Shown: positions 46,224-58,196 of the stretch, in pieces | How the letters are laid out: every line of letters starts with the position of its first letter | Numbering within the stretch: the first letter of the stretch is position 1 | From: Polytrichum commune | Lineage: Eukaryota > Streptophyta > Polytrichopsida > Polytrichales > Polytrichaceae | Direction: 5' to 3' | Length of the DNA: 64,000 nucleotides | Assembly: GCA_950295325.1 (NCBI GenBank) | Contig: OX485808.1 | Location: 7,072,501-7,136,500, forward strand | The notes under the pieces: generated by a model | Told to the model about the DNA's origin: nothing | What the model saw: only the letters and a program-made list of their open reading frames with translations | Database searches by the model: none | Made by a program: the position numbers and the translations under genes

Positions 46224-46689
46224 TCGTACTGAAGTGCTCTTTCAGGACTCCCAAATTCCGATTGTAGCTTTTGGAGGCACGCAAAAGGCCACTATAGATT
46301 CATGACTCTCAACTTTCATTTCCACTCCAAGTTGGCTTATATCATTGTCCAAGATTCAACTCAATCTTTGAGATATACTTCGACTTTATGCGCCACCATT
46401 TGACCCCGTAATTCGGTTGCATATATATATATTGATATACTTATAAAAGTGGATTTAAAAGGTTTGGGAGAGCATCTAAAAAACGTGTCTCCGGCTCGTG
46501 GGTATCTTGAAGGATAAGGCCACCTTCGGCTTGAGCTTCGTCACTTTGGGTTTTGTAGACTTTGTCTCAATTCCTAGTAGTGAAGAATCCATCCTTTCTT
46601 CGCTAAATTTTGTGATTGAGATTATTGACATTAAAATTGGTTCTCATGGGGCACCATGCAAGTGGGGATTCATAGTGGTGTGTATGTCG

Positions 46690-46990
46690 TTTTGTTGGCT
46701 CTGTCTGTAGGACAAAGACTATGGATCGACTTCTGTGTTTCATGGGTAAATTTCTTAACCACTTTTGCGTTCACACTTGGACGTTACTTGTTTTTGCTAT
46801 ATTCGATCCAGTTTATTTATTGTGGATGTTAACTATAGTTATATGTATCTAGTTAACTATAGTTGCTTCCTAAAACGTATAGGTATAGTAAATAATAAAT
46901 AGCCATGGACTGGCATGAGCAAAGTGGACAGCTACAGTTATCGTCTTTCATAGTAAAAGACAAAGCCTCACGGTTCTACCATTTTCTTGT
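46690..46990. repeat. Dispersed repeat, partner of 18130-18555
   Basis: Same block order as the partner (GCGTTCACACTTGGACGTTACTTG to CCTCACGGTTCTACCATTTTCTTG). Lies just after a gene-free stretch with no recognised coding sequence. Confidence 0.6.
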
Positions 46991-47259
46991 TACAGTAGCC
47001 AAAGTGGCACTCACCGCCGTAAGCATTTTCCCAATTTGTGACATTCATAACATTGTTAAGCTTAAGTGGGTATGACATCTTTCTAAAAGCAGGAAGGGCG
47101 TAACCTAGCCTATTGTGTTGGCAAAGATCTAATGAATTTAGGGTTCCCAACCCTACAACATGCATGCCAACAATGACTTGTTGTGCAAGCGTCCACCGTC
47201 CACACGGGCCCAATGAAATAAACGACAACATAAATATATTTTTTTTTTTAAAAAAAAAA

Positions 47260-47655
47260 ACTACACTAAATATGATATGTAGTGTCACTAATTCTAATCG
47301 TCATGCTCAATCCTAATTGTAAGCCATGGTAGACTGTCACCAACACTAAATGTTAACCCAACATTATTATTTGCCATTCCTTGTTAAAAAATGAAGAAAA
47401 ACAAGGTGATTATAGATTCACAGTGTTGCAATTATTGTCACTTACCGAGTGATTTTTCATCCAAGTTTCAATCATCCATGACAATATTTCATCACAAGTT
47501 GGTGACAAGAGAAAGGTAGGGTTTTGGCCAATGGATGAACTCATCCATCATCCATGACAGTTTTTGTAAACTTATTCATAAGAAGTGTCATCCAAAAAGT
47601 TATCATAAGTGACATTAAATACTACGTGACACTAAATACCATACTTTAGTGTAGT
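47260..47655. mobile_element. MITE-like element, ACTACACTAAA family
   Basis: Terminal inverted repeats ACTACACTAAA (47260-47270) and TTTAGTGTAGT (47645-47655). The interior (CTAATTGTAAGCCATGG, CAACATTATT.TTTGCCATTCCTTG, GATTTTTCATCCAAG.TTCAATCATCCATGACAAT) recurs in diverged copies near 49055-49445, 54735-55115 and 62395-62700. Non-coding. A 3-bp target duplication was not evident. Confidence 0.65.
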
Positions 47656-49054
47656 AACCCTGAAATTTCCCGGTCACTGCAAGGCCACAGAAATTGACTT
47701 TAGTGTGGTAGAGTGAACAATAAGTTACTCATACTTAAGACTATTTTGGTTTCCAAGTCCCCAATAGTGTAACGTGTCTCTTGGTGCAACTTTCGTTTGA
47801 TGCCATATGAGTGAGATTCACATAGGGTTCGAATTTGTGTCAACCAACATGAAATTGGCTTGCGATAAGTCTTCAAAGGAAAACATCCTAAACTTCCGGA
47901 GGCAAAAGTATCATTTAGTAATAATCATAATATCAATGAAAAAAGTCAATGAATTGACATCACAAATTTCTTATTGATGCGAAGAAGATGATTACATGTT
48001 TTGTTTTTCGCTAACATACACTACACTACCAGGCTTCAAAGGAAGTTGTCACATGAGAAGAATAACTTGACATTGTAATATAATCGCATTCTCAAGGAAG
48101 ACGTTGGCAGTTCGAATCCCAACTGTGAAATCTCCTCTCTACTTGATGGAAAACTTGCCAGGTGGTCAACTGCCTCCTGTGCTTTGGCGTTGGCATGTCG
48201 GCCTTCTGTCTCAATATATATATATATATAATCGCATTATTTACCATTAGGTGAAGTTTTCACATATAGGTTGTTAATATACCACACCACATGTTGATAT
48301 TATAATGCCAAAATTAGAATAGCACCAAATGGCGTTCTCCATCGGCTTTGAATTTGGGTCCAAGTCCTTAGAATGGGGTATTGGGGGGCTAATAAGTCCC
48401 AAATTTGTCAGTCGATGACGTGGATGTCTACATGGCAAAACTTTAGGCACGGATGATAAAAAGAATCATCCAAATGTGTACGCATACATCTGATAGCTGG
48501 TAGTTTCATCTAGTTTTTATGATGTTAAGGGGGTTTTTAACCTATTTTATTCATAGAAATATATGGAAATAACGACCCAAAAACAAAATTGTTCATGGGA
48601 TCACATATCAACGATGGATAGCTCGACTATAAACCAATGCCAACCTCACAACAAAAACTTACTGAACATGGAAAATGTTGTTTGCAAGACAACCAACTCC
48701 CGATTCAAAACTCCAGTTGAATTAAAGGATAACTGTGATTTGTCTTAGGTAGATGTATTTGGCTTTGAAATGGAAGATCGACCGTCGTAGTCAATGCTAC
48801 ACAGTAACAATCAAATCAAACTATGAAACATGAAGAAATGAAACTTTAAGTTGGGACAAATGCCTTTATGATGTCCATTCACGAATAGTTTGACCACATC
48901 TAGATCCCCTCTTCCAATCATGTTGACTATTAACCCCCAACAACCGTCGCTACTATTTTCGGTCATGCTCCAATAGTCGATTTCCCGGCCTTTTGATCTT
49001 TGGCTACTTTCATGTATTGTGCATTGGGATTGTAACCGTGTATACTTCCTACTA

Positions 49055-49445
49055 AAATACACTAAATGTTGTATTTAGTGTTGTATTTATTCCTATTTTT
49101 GTCTCGCTCAACACTTAGCTAGAAACCATCCGTGTAGTGTCACCAACACTAATTGTAACCCTAACATTATTTGTCGTTCCTTGTAACATATTTTGGGTAT
49201 AATAGAGCTGTTATTGTCGTCACATACTAAGTGACTCTTCATCCAAAAACCATCCATAACAATATTTCATTACGTGAATGTTAGGACGTAGAATAACCCA
49301 ATCTTTGTTTGAGCAATTGGTGTGGATAAAATTTCATCCAAGTTTCAATAAGAATGACAGTATTTGTAAACTTATTCACAAGAAGTGCCATTGAAAAATG
49401 GCCATGGTGTCGTGAAATACCATGTGACACTAAGTACAATATTTA
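49055..49445. mobile_element. ACTACACTAAA-family copy, decayed
   Basis: Contains the family blocks CACTAAATGTTGTATTTAGTGTTG, CCATCCGTGTAGTGTCACCAAC, CTAACATTATTTGTCGTTCCTTG and ACTTATTCACAAGAAGTGCCATT. Ends are less clear than in the copy at 47260. Confidence 0.55.
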
Positions 49446-51322
49446 GTATATTATGTTCTCATCCATGTGGTTGGAAATTCCTAATATGCATTCAGGAGTC
49501 AAGCCTAGAATGGTTAACAAATTCTAAGCAATCCAATGGTCTATATATATATGTCTTTTGGGTGGTATGTTTAACTCTTGAAGGTCACTTGATGTTTCTT
49601 AGTAATGACACGACTTTAGATGAATGACTTTCAATGTTCAAATGTTGTTCAAGTACAACTTTTTTGACAAAGCACATTAAGATTACACCCATATGGTTGA
49701 AATTATAAGTTAACATCTTGATATGGCATACATCCATATATGAGGTTTTGATTGCAAATATTCATAAATAGTTCATAACCAAGTATTATATAAAGAATTT
49801 GTGTCTCAAAGATCTAAACTAACCTCTCTACAACATAGTTTGAAGGATTGACGAGAATACCATTGTGTGTAGAAATGGTGGTTCACACTAGATATTGCAT
49901 AGAATCATATATTGCATTCCTTCATGTATCTTTACTATTTTCACCCAAATTCTATCTTCGTCTTTAAATCTTGAATTTCACTCGAAGGATGAAGCTACTT
50001 CAACAAAGGGCTACTAGTTTTGCTTTATTTTGAATGACCAAATATGGAGTGACCATAAAGGAAATTGAATTTGCTTGTCTCCAAACCTCACCATAGTCCT
50101 CGGCAACATATAAGAGTTAAATATAGAATTATGAACACTTAACTCAAATATAGGGAAGGGAGTTATGATTTGTTGCACCAATAAGGTAGAAACACCTATT
50201 TTTGAGCACAACAACATTGAGATCACATGAACCAAAACACATCTAATGTTCATGTAGAATGTACAAAGTCATAAATGTCGTTTGACCTCTCTTAGTCACA
50301 TGGCTCCACACCTTCCCCCCCCCACCCAAAGTGGACAGTGTTGGTCGTGGATATTTTGTCTCTTTCAACCTGTGAGCTTCATTTTTTATGCCTAGAATGG
50401 TATAATTAATGTTTGTGTTGAAGTACATAATCATCTAGTTTAGAGAAACACTAGGTGTCAGAATTGGAGTTGTTGACACAATTGGACGCTTCTACCTTAC
50501 TTCTAGGGAATATGTATTGGGTTACAAGACAACCATGTTGACAAATTTGTGTGGGAAGGCAACTTAAGCATGCAAGTACGTAATGTACCAAAATTTCACA
50601 TGCATCTCTCATGCATGTTCAATTACCGGTTTTTTATTTTGATTTTGTATAATAGGAGAGAAAAGTAAATCCCAGCAAGTAATAAGTTTTGCAATCCATG
50701 TTGAGAAATAAGTATAAAAAATAAAAAACATTGTCATACTAAACTATTAATCTATTTATTCCAACAAATAAAAACATATGCATCTTGTATTTAGAGAATG
50801 ACCACTCATGGATTACCATTGTTACATGTTTTTGAGTCATGGAAATTTGTCATGTGTCACTAAAAACTCGTCCTGCGTCAATGGAAAATTTGCAAACCTA
50901 CCACAATGATAGATTTGGATTGTTTTTTTACTAATACGGGTTGATCGCCAAGGCCTCATTTGTTGGAAGTGTGCCTACTAATCCTAAATGAATCGTATGT
51001 TTGTAAAAGTTGGGACTAGGAGGGTTGGGAGTGATTTGCTTGTTAAAATTGGAAGGAGAATAAGGCCGGGGGATGGCATAAAGATAAAGGTAAAGAGCCG
51101 ATGATGACAAAACAAAATGAGAGAAAACAAAATAGATGATATTTGAGAACTTGCATGAGCGGATGAAAGTAACCCATGCTTTTGACACCTTAGGGGCTAC
51201 AACTAGCTTTGAACTCCTAATAGCCTCTTATTTGTACCCATTAAGAAAAGAAAAGAAAAGAAAAGAATCTTTACCTCACATGTGTATAATGTATGCCAAT
51301 GCTTCAAGAATGCTCCTATGTA
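49446..51322. other. Gene-free, AT-rich region
   Basis: No coding pattern seen. A 9-C tract near 50317 and an (AAAAG)n run at about 51246-51267 are the only simple repeats that stand out. Confidence 0.45.
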
Positions 51323-51610
51323 GGGCCAGTTCACATCGGGTCCCAAGTCCCACTCATGTTAGGGAATCCCAACATGGAGGCAAAGTCCCAACTTTTGAGC
51401 CGCAAAACACCATTAAAATATTCAATAAAGCTGGATCTTGGTTATTTTATGAAAGAATATTTGTGGCACTTGTGTTGAGAGTTGGGTCTAGCTTTTTGCT
51501 CGACCCAACTCTCAAAACAAGTCCCAAGCCCTCACCTCCAAAAAGTGTTGCCACGTAAGCATTTATGTCATACTTGGGACTTAGGACTTGGGACCCATGT
51601 AAACTAGCCC
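51323..51610. mobile_element. GGTCCCAAGTCC-family MITE, compact copy
   Basis: GGGCCAGTTCACATCGGGTC at the left and the complement of GGGCTAGTTTACATGGGTCC at the right form a terminal inverted repeat of about 28 bp. The 288-bp length makes it the shortest of the family. An inner palindrome (GAGAGTTGGGTCTAGC....GCTCGACCCAACTCTC) is present near 51475-51514. Non-coding. Confidence 0.75.
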
Positions 51611-51994
51611 TCACTCTCACATAGCCAGGGTAGTACATGTTTTAAAGAGTTGACTTCCCAAGCATAACATATTTGCACCACACATAAGTGAGGAGGCAAA
51701 CATCATGTTTGTTCTACTTCAAGTATATACTAGAGGCCCCTATTAATGATTAAGGCCCCATCAACAATCTATAGGGTACTAAAATTTCGATAAGGTTGGG
51801 ACTGAATTTTGATTAGGCCGGAACCAATAGTGCCATGACACATGTCTTGGTTTCGAGTGTTGAAGTGAAGAGGAATGAACAGTTAAAACAAGCAATTATG
51901 ACAAATTCTAGACATCGGTAATATGTTTGGACCAACTTTTGGCTTCAAAACTTCACAATCATTTCAATATAAGGAATTTTTTTTTATCAAAGAT

Positions 51995-52205
51995 TGCTCA
52001 ATGAACGGGAAAAACCAACCACTAGTTACAAATGAGCCGGTTGAGTTTGAAAAACGACTGGTTCAAGTTGAAGGCTTTACTCATCGTTTCAAAGGAATCT
52101 ATGGAATATGCCTCAAATCATCAAATACAACCCAACAAAAGATCCAAGCATGTAACCGGCCGGGCTTGGAAACACTTGGATTTTGATCGTTTATGCCCCA
52201 AAATC
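51995..52205. repeat. Dispersed repeat, related to 24657-24870
   Basis: Shares CTAGTTACAAATGAGCC, GTTGAGTTTGAAAAACGACTGG, GGAATCTATGGAATATGCCTC and CATGTAACCGG with the other copies. No termini recognised. Confidence 0.55.
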
Positions 52206-52565
52206 TCTCCGAACACAAATAGGTGTAATCGGGTACATGTGCATTTGAGGAATAACATTCTCAAATCGACACGTATGAACAATGAGTGGGAGTTTGAGGG
52301 AACAAACGGCTTCCTTACATCAAGGAGTAAAAGTTTTGTAAAGGAGTGGCCCGAGGCGAATCTCCACTTGAGAGTGGCCACGATGATGGTCAAACGGAGA
52401 CCGGCGATTGGAAGGAGGCGGCCACACATACTACTAACTTAATGTCAAAACTTTTGTGTGATTTTTTTTTTGATTTTTTGATTTATTTCGCCACCCGGCC
52501 TAAAGGATAAACTTGAACCACACCTTTAATTGTTTAAGAGACCCACACCACTTATTCACCCCCGG

Positions 52566-52632
52566 GTGTAGGGGGGGGGGAGTAGGGTCACGTGGTGCGA
52601 AAAGGCCCCCTCCTCCTCCTCCTCCTCCTCAA
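52566..52632. repeat. Low-complexity G-run and (TCC)n tract
   Basis: GTAGGGGGGGGGGAG is followed after a short spacer by CCCCCTCCTCC..., about seven CTC/TCC units. Such tracts are prone to length change and assembly error. Confidence 0.6.
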
Positions 52633-53088
52633 CCCCAAGGACGAAAAGTGGCCGCAAGAACCTTTGGAGACTCGACATTCTATATACACGAGCTTCTAAC
52701 AAGTGTCGGATGCGTGCCTTGTTAGCCCCACCCACCCACCCATCGTCATTCAATGCATCGGGAAGGCACGACTACTTGAGGGTAAGATAGGTGAGGTCTT
52801 GAATGGTTACTTTCTTTACTTTTTTCCTTTCCCGACAAGCCCACTTCTCCTAGGATATGATGAACCACGTGATTAGCACAAAGATGGCTAGCAAATCCAA
52901 ATTGAGGCCGTAACCATTTTTATCATGGTTTTGGAGCTCGTATGAATGTCTTATTCATTATCAAAGTGAATGTTCTCATGTTGAATAAGTGGTCATACAC
53001 CATGAGCTGTTTAACCACTTCTAGAAAGAAAACAAACTACGGATGCATAAATTTACACAACTTCTAGAATTTTAGATTTGTCCATTAT

Positions 53089-54110
53089 ATGGGAAACCAT
53101 AGAAATAACCTCTTTTGGCATCACATATATACCAAACCCAACTGCACATTATGTTATTATATAGAAACACATGGTCTTACTATTGTGTGTGTGTGTGTGT
53201 GTGTGTTACAACAGTGTCCTCGAAGGCCTCATAATCTCAAGACACAATGCAACCACCCCACCAATTGGTCAACCTACTCAAATCTTGCACACAAACCAAG
53301 ACACTTTACTCCAATAAATGTAGGCACACAATACAACAACCAACATGATAACACCATACCACCATGGATCTTTGATGGCTTTGCAATACCTCAAGATGCT
53401 CATGCCTTGCTAAATTAAGACCCAACATAGTTTACATTCAAGGGACAACCTATGAACAAAATGGGCCATTCCTACCCTCACCCAACTTTACCATCCAATT
53501 ATTTGAATACACATTCATCCATGATAGATACATATCGCAAGCCATACAAGCAAACAAAAAAGAAAGATACATATAACCTCCTCATAGGAGTCATTAAAGT
53601 CCAAGGATGGAAAGTAAGCCCCCTCAAAGTCATTACAAAGGGAGTTCAAGGAGCCATCCATACAAAAGGCATACACACCTACTAGAAGACCTACACAAAC
53701 CCCTATCAAGCATCAATAAACCTATGAAAACCATACACCAAATCGCCATCAAATGCCTCGCCTACCTAATACTAAATAAACAAATACCTGATAGTAAACA
53801 TGAACATGTACTACCTCACACATAGGAGGTCATACAAATATTGTGGACGATGCAAATTGAGTCCACCTACCCCAAGGTAGGCAATAAACCTTACCATGCA
53901 CCAAGGTGACTTTTGAGCATAGTAAGGCCAACATGCTCAAATTCACGTAGGCATAAAGGCAATGTTTGTTTTCCTTTTCTTTTCTCATCCCAAACAATAT
54001 CAACTTCAACATGTTTGGAAGAATATTCACAACACATACTAAGGGGGAGGATAAATTGGGCAAGGAGGAAAGGTGAAATTGTTGATTACTATTGCAAAGC
54101 CCATGATATT
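53089..54110 (+). other. Stretch with long low-stop frames, possibly decayed retroelement
   Basis: Frames at 53089-53418, 53452-53685 and 53607-53825 are rich in Pro, His, Asn and Lys and overlap in different frames. A polypurine AAGGGGGAGGATAAA lies at 54040, and the same context (GTATCAAGGGGGAGGGCAAAG) recurs at 62326. Polypurine tracts of this form precede 3' LTRs in plant Copia elements, but no reverse transcriptase, integrase or CCHC pattern was found. I regard the region as unresolved; a (GT)n run at 53183-53204 lies within it. Confidence 0.25.
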
Positions 54111-54734
54111 AATATGTTTATCAAACTAAACCCCTAAATTGAGGTCATAGACTCCAAATCAATGTCTTGAAATTCAGTTTGGATATATCAACAACCAACC
54201 TATAGGGGAGATGTTCTATTATTGCCCCCAAGGGTGGCTAAATTACAAGGCCTTAAACCGGATCTTATATAACAACTATGTGGTTAATCTGCCTAAGGCC
54301 GGAATAGTACTCAAAAGGGTAGGTGAACTTCCTAACACTTGACTTCTGGTGCACCCTACCACTTATGGTCCACCCAATCATAGTCGGAGGCATTTGGTGA
54401 ACTGGACATTTTCAATCAACCATGTGGGAAACTAGGGGCTTGCCCTCATGGGAGATAGGTGTCGGTAGGCTTGTCTACACCCATTCACAATGTTCACCTT
54501 CAAAAGGAGGCAATAGTCTTCAGGGACTCTCCAAATCTCATAATGCATGTTCTGGGATTACATATAGACTTAGACCCACTAAAAATGCAGCAAGACCATA
54601 ATTCACGCCCGGTGGCAACATTCAAATCATCTTTCTTTCTTTCTTTCTTTTCATCCCTAAGGAGGTGTTATGAAACAAAATCCAACATTGTCGTACAACA
54701 TTCTTCACCTTCAACGTTCAAAGTACATGGTTGA

Positions 54735-55115
54735 ACTTTGCTCAATACTAATTGTAAACCACCCATGTGGTGTCATGAACACGAAAATGTAAACCTAACA
54801 TTATTCGGCATTCCTTGTACGAAATTAAGAGCATCGTACATTTACAATGTTGCAATTACAATCACTTTACTAAGTGTTTTTTCATCCAACTTTAAATCAT
54901 TCATGGTAACATTTCAGTACAAAATTATTAGGATGCAAAATATACCAAACTTTGTCTCAATAATGAACATGAATTTCATTCAAATCTCAATCGTCCATGA
55001 CAATGCTAGCCAACTTATTCATAAGAAAATGTCATTAGAAAAAGTTACCTTAGTGACATAAAATACATAAGACATAAAATACATAAGACACTAAATACAA
55101 TATTTAGTGCAATCA
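54735..55115. mobile_element. ACTACACTAAA-family copy, decayed
   Basis: Shares ACTAATTGTAAACCACCC.TGTGGTGTCA, CTAACATTATTCGGCATTCCTTG, TTTTTTCATCCAACTTT and ACTTATTCATAAGAAAATGTCATT with the copy at 47260-47655. A (CTTT)n run lies just upstream at about 54629-54650. Confidence 0.55.
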
Positions 55116-55658
55116 CCGGTTATAATGACAAGCTATGACCATAATCACTTGGGCTGATTATGGTCCATTTCCTATTAAATAAACCCTTAATAAAATGGGA
55201 CATGACAATGTGCGACAAATCCCAAACCCCATGGCCTTCAACCGAGTACCGTTATGGCACAACATCTTTTACCCTCAAGAGTTCAACTATTCACACAACT
55301 GCACTCGAACTATAAACCCTCGGCCACAAGACTTCATAAAGTTGCGGCACCTATACCCGTGCAATAAAAAATAACAAACAACACACTTTTTGAACAATAT
55401 GTGTACTGTACCCTTCAAACAATATGCTTGAGATTTGGGAGTACTACCGTCCTATGAGGAGGAGCTCATGTCCACCCAGGTGTCGGCCTCCCCACGACCA
55501 AGGCCGTCCATGGTCCCCGTTCCTTTGTTGCAAACCCCTCCTTGGCCTTCCTTTTTCCTTTTTTTTCCCCTTTTCCCTTTTTTCCTTTTCGTTTTTCCTT
55601 TCCTTGAAGTGTTCGGAAAGATTTTTGGGCATACCCGGTTGCAAGAGCCTTATTAGGT

Positions 55659-56246
55659 CCGGTTTACTTACACCATGGACCATGGAGTCGGACCATGGAA
55701 GATGGCCTTTTTGCCCATGGTCCCGACTTCATGGTCCAACTTCCATAATCCAGTTTCTAGAAGACAAAAAAGACATCACTTTACAAAGCCTTTGGGTCCC
55801 TCACTAGGCGTAAACTGTATGTGGACCATGAGGAATGACCATGCACCAAAATGAATGTGTTGATTTTTTTAAGATATGTCCAAAAAGGGCACTTTTTGAA
55901 GGGGAAAAATAAATCAAGTTTGACCATTCTCTTGTCTTCTTTTGTCTTCGTCTTCTCTTCCTCATAAAAGAAAATTCATTGATAATTTATTATAACAACA
56001 TTCATGTGCCATGGGCCCTTGCTTTTTTCTACCAAAACTCCTTTTGTTGCCTCACCCACCAACAAACCCCGTTCGACCACGTCAGTGGATAACGTAGGCC
56101 TTCAAACATGGCCTTTGGAGACCCGACCTCGAACTCCACGGTCACTCTGACATTTACACCGAGGGGGGAAAAAAAATTCAACAACCAATCACACATCCCA
56201 CAGGGCCTCGGGACGACTTCACGGTCCACAGTGTAAACACAACCCC
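55659..56246. mobile_element. GGGGTTGTTT-family MITE, copy 2 (reverse orientation)
   Basis: Ends with GTGTAAACACAACCCC at 56246, the complement of the family left end. Internal blocks CCAATCACACATCCCACAGGGCC and GGTCCCTCACTAGG.GTAAACTG match copy 3 in reverse. A T-rich tract with many CTTTTTCCTT runs lies upstream at 55548-55605. Confidence 0.65.
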
Positions 56247-56400
56247 TCGGTGGTTCCCAAGTAGTCCAAACAATCACACATTGACATCTTTCAGATTTCC
56301 TTCGTCAATTTGGAACAAGAGTCTGGAACCCTAAATCCCTTTTTAAACGATGCCTAAATCATTCACGAACTTCAAACCAATTCATTCCTCAAACTCAAAC

Positions 56401-56530
56401 ACCCCCCCCCCCCCAATTCCTTTCCTTTCCTTTCTCAAGGGGCCACCTTCCTTATATCTTTCTAGCTTCTTCCTTCCTTCCTTCCATCCTTCCTTCCTTC
56501 CTTTCTTCCTTTCTCTCTCTCTCTCGGCCT
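56401..56530. repeat. Homopolymer and (TTCC)n / (TC)n tracts
   Basis: A 14-C tract starts at 56401 (14 C), and TTCCTTCCTTCC runs at about 56468-56512 end in (TC)n at 56513-56525. Confidence 0.6.
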
Positions 56531-56794
56531 TGTGTCAATTTTTGGCGCCGCCAACTATGGGTACTTGCCATGCGAAGGTTGGGTTGGGTATTGGCTTTTT
56601 GCATGGGGACACCCATGAAGGTAGGTAAAGGCCTTTCTTCCCAATTGTGCATTTGAGATTCGTCCGTAACCAAGGTCACGGAGCCCTAGTTTCAATGCAC
56701 CACAACACAAAGACAATGGAACGGACGGAAGGACGCGGTGACCTATTTGGGGAGGTTTAATTGGTCCATGTGGTGTACAAAGGAGGGAGGAGAA

Positions 56795-56815
56795 GGGGGG
56801 GGGGGGCATTTGTTT

Positions 56816-56862
<47 letters not shown>

Positions 56863-56880
56863 ATAGTCATAGTCATAGTG
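56795..56880. repeat. G12 tract, (GTT)n microsatellite and CATAGT repeat
   Basis: Twelve Gs at 56795-56806 are followed by about fifteen perfect GTT units (about 56818-56862) and then by three ATAGTC/CATAGT units. A related (GTA)n tract lies at 57034-57075. Confidence 0.8.
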
Positions 56881-57243
56881 GTGTAACTTCTTAGGAGGGG
56901 CTCGTGGAGTGCGGTAGGTCAAAAGTTGGAGGGTCATCGCTCACCTTGTGATGCTCTAGGGGTACACCCGACTACAAATCATAAGGTCTTTAAAGCCCTC
57001 AAGCACGTACTTAGGTGACCGGCCGTTAACTTCTTAGTAGTAGTGGTACTACTACGTCATAGTAGTAGTAGTAGTGGAAGAATGCTACCGTGCTTTTTTA
57101 CCTACCTAGCTACCAACCTCCTTACTTGGTCACGCATGTGACTATGCCATCTCTCAAGCACCATCTCGCTTCTTGCATGGGCATTGGAGTTTAAAAGCCG
57201 ATTTTAAAACTTCGATGAGCTATGTGACCCTTGACACCCCTCC

Positions 57244-57839
57244 GGGGTTGTGTTTACACTATGGACTGTGAAGTCGTCCCAAGGCCTTGTGAAATGTGTG
57301 ATTGGTTGTTGGACTTGTCCCTAGGACCACTTCGGTTTATGCCAAGGGGGAGAAAGTGTCAGAGGGGGTCGTGGAGTGGGAGGGAGGTCCCCCAAAAGAC
57401 ATGTTTTAAGGCCTACATTGTCCACTGACATGGTCCAACGGGTTTTGCGCTGGGAGAGGCGAAATAGGTGCTCTAGTGGAAAAAAGGCAAGGGCCCATGG
57501 CAAAGAAATATTGTTATAAAGGAAATTTTAATGAATTTCTTTTTGATGGGAACAGATGATGAAGACAGTAGAATGGTCAAACCTGGTTTTGATTTTGATT
57601 TTTTGAAATTGCCCTTTTTGGACATATATTGAAGAAAAATCTCGGCAAATTCACTTTTTGGGTCATGGTCATTCCTCTAGGTCCACATTTGGTTGACACC
57701 TAGTGAGGGTCCCAAAGGCTTTGTAAATTGATTTTTTTTTAAAGAAATCAGACCATGGAAGTTGGACCATCAAGTCGGGCCATGGAAAAAGGCCACCTTC
57801 CATGGTCTAACCCCATGGTTCATGGTGTAAACCAGCCCT
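57244..57839. mobile_element. GGGGTTGTTT-family MITE, copy 3
   Basis: Begins GGGGTTGTGTTTACACTATGGACTGTGAAGTCG and ends CATGGTTCATGGTGTAAACCAGCCC. Same orientation as the copy at 22037-22642. It is immediately followed by a GGTCCCAAGTCC-family element at 57842, so two families abut here. Confidence 0.7.
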
Positions 57840-57841
57840 AA

Positions 57842-58196
57842 GATAACTTCACATGGGGTCCCAAATCCCAATACGGAGGCAAAGTCCCAACTTTTGAGCC
57901 TCAAAAAACCATTGGGAGTGTGGTTTATATGTGTTAATGTAAGATCTTGATTATTTTATGCAAAATAAAATAAAATTGGGGGCTTGCGTTCAGAGTTTGG
58001 TCTAGCTTTTTGTTTGACTTGATTCTCAACACAAGTGTCAAGCCTCGCCTCCAGAAAGTGATGCCGTGTAGGAATCCATGTCATACTTGGGACTTGGGAT
58101 CCCATTTGAAGTGGCAAGTCCCAACTTTCATGCTTTCAACAACTAAGATTGCACGGATTCACCTCAAGTGACTTGGGACCCATGTTAATCGGCCCT
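57842..58196. mobile_element. GGTCCCAAGTCC-family MITE, copy 3
   Basis: Begins GATAACTTCACATGGGGTCCC and ends GACTTGGGACCCATGTTAATCGGCCC. Shares CCCAACTTTTGAGCC, GATTATTTTATG, TCTAGCTTTTTG and ATGTCATACTTGGGACTTGGGA with 51323-51610, with a ~75-bp extra segment near the right end. Confidence 0.65.

Noticed and set aside
51136-52442. Plus-strand frames of 136-140 codons
   Set aside because: They lie across MITE and dispersed-repeat sequence and are not kept in the other copies.
52513-52725. Proline-rich frame (PPPPPPPPQPQ)
   Set aside because: Produced by the (TCC)n microsatellite; no surrounding coding evidence.
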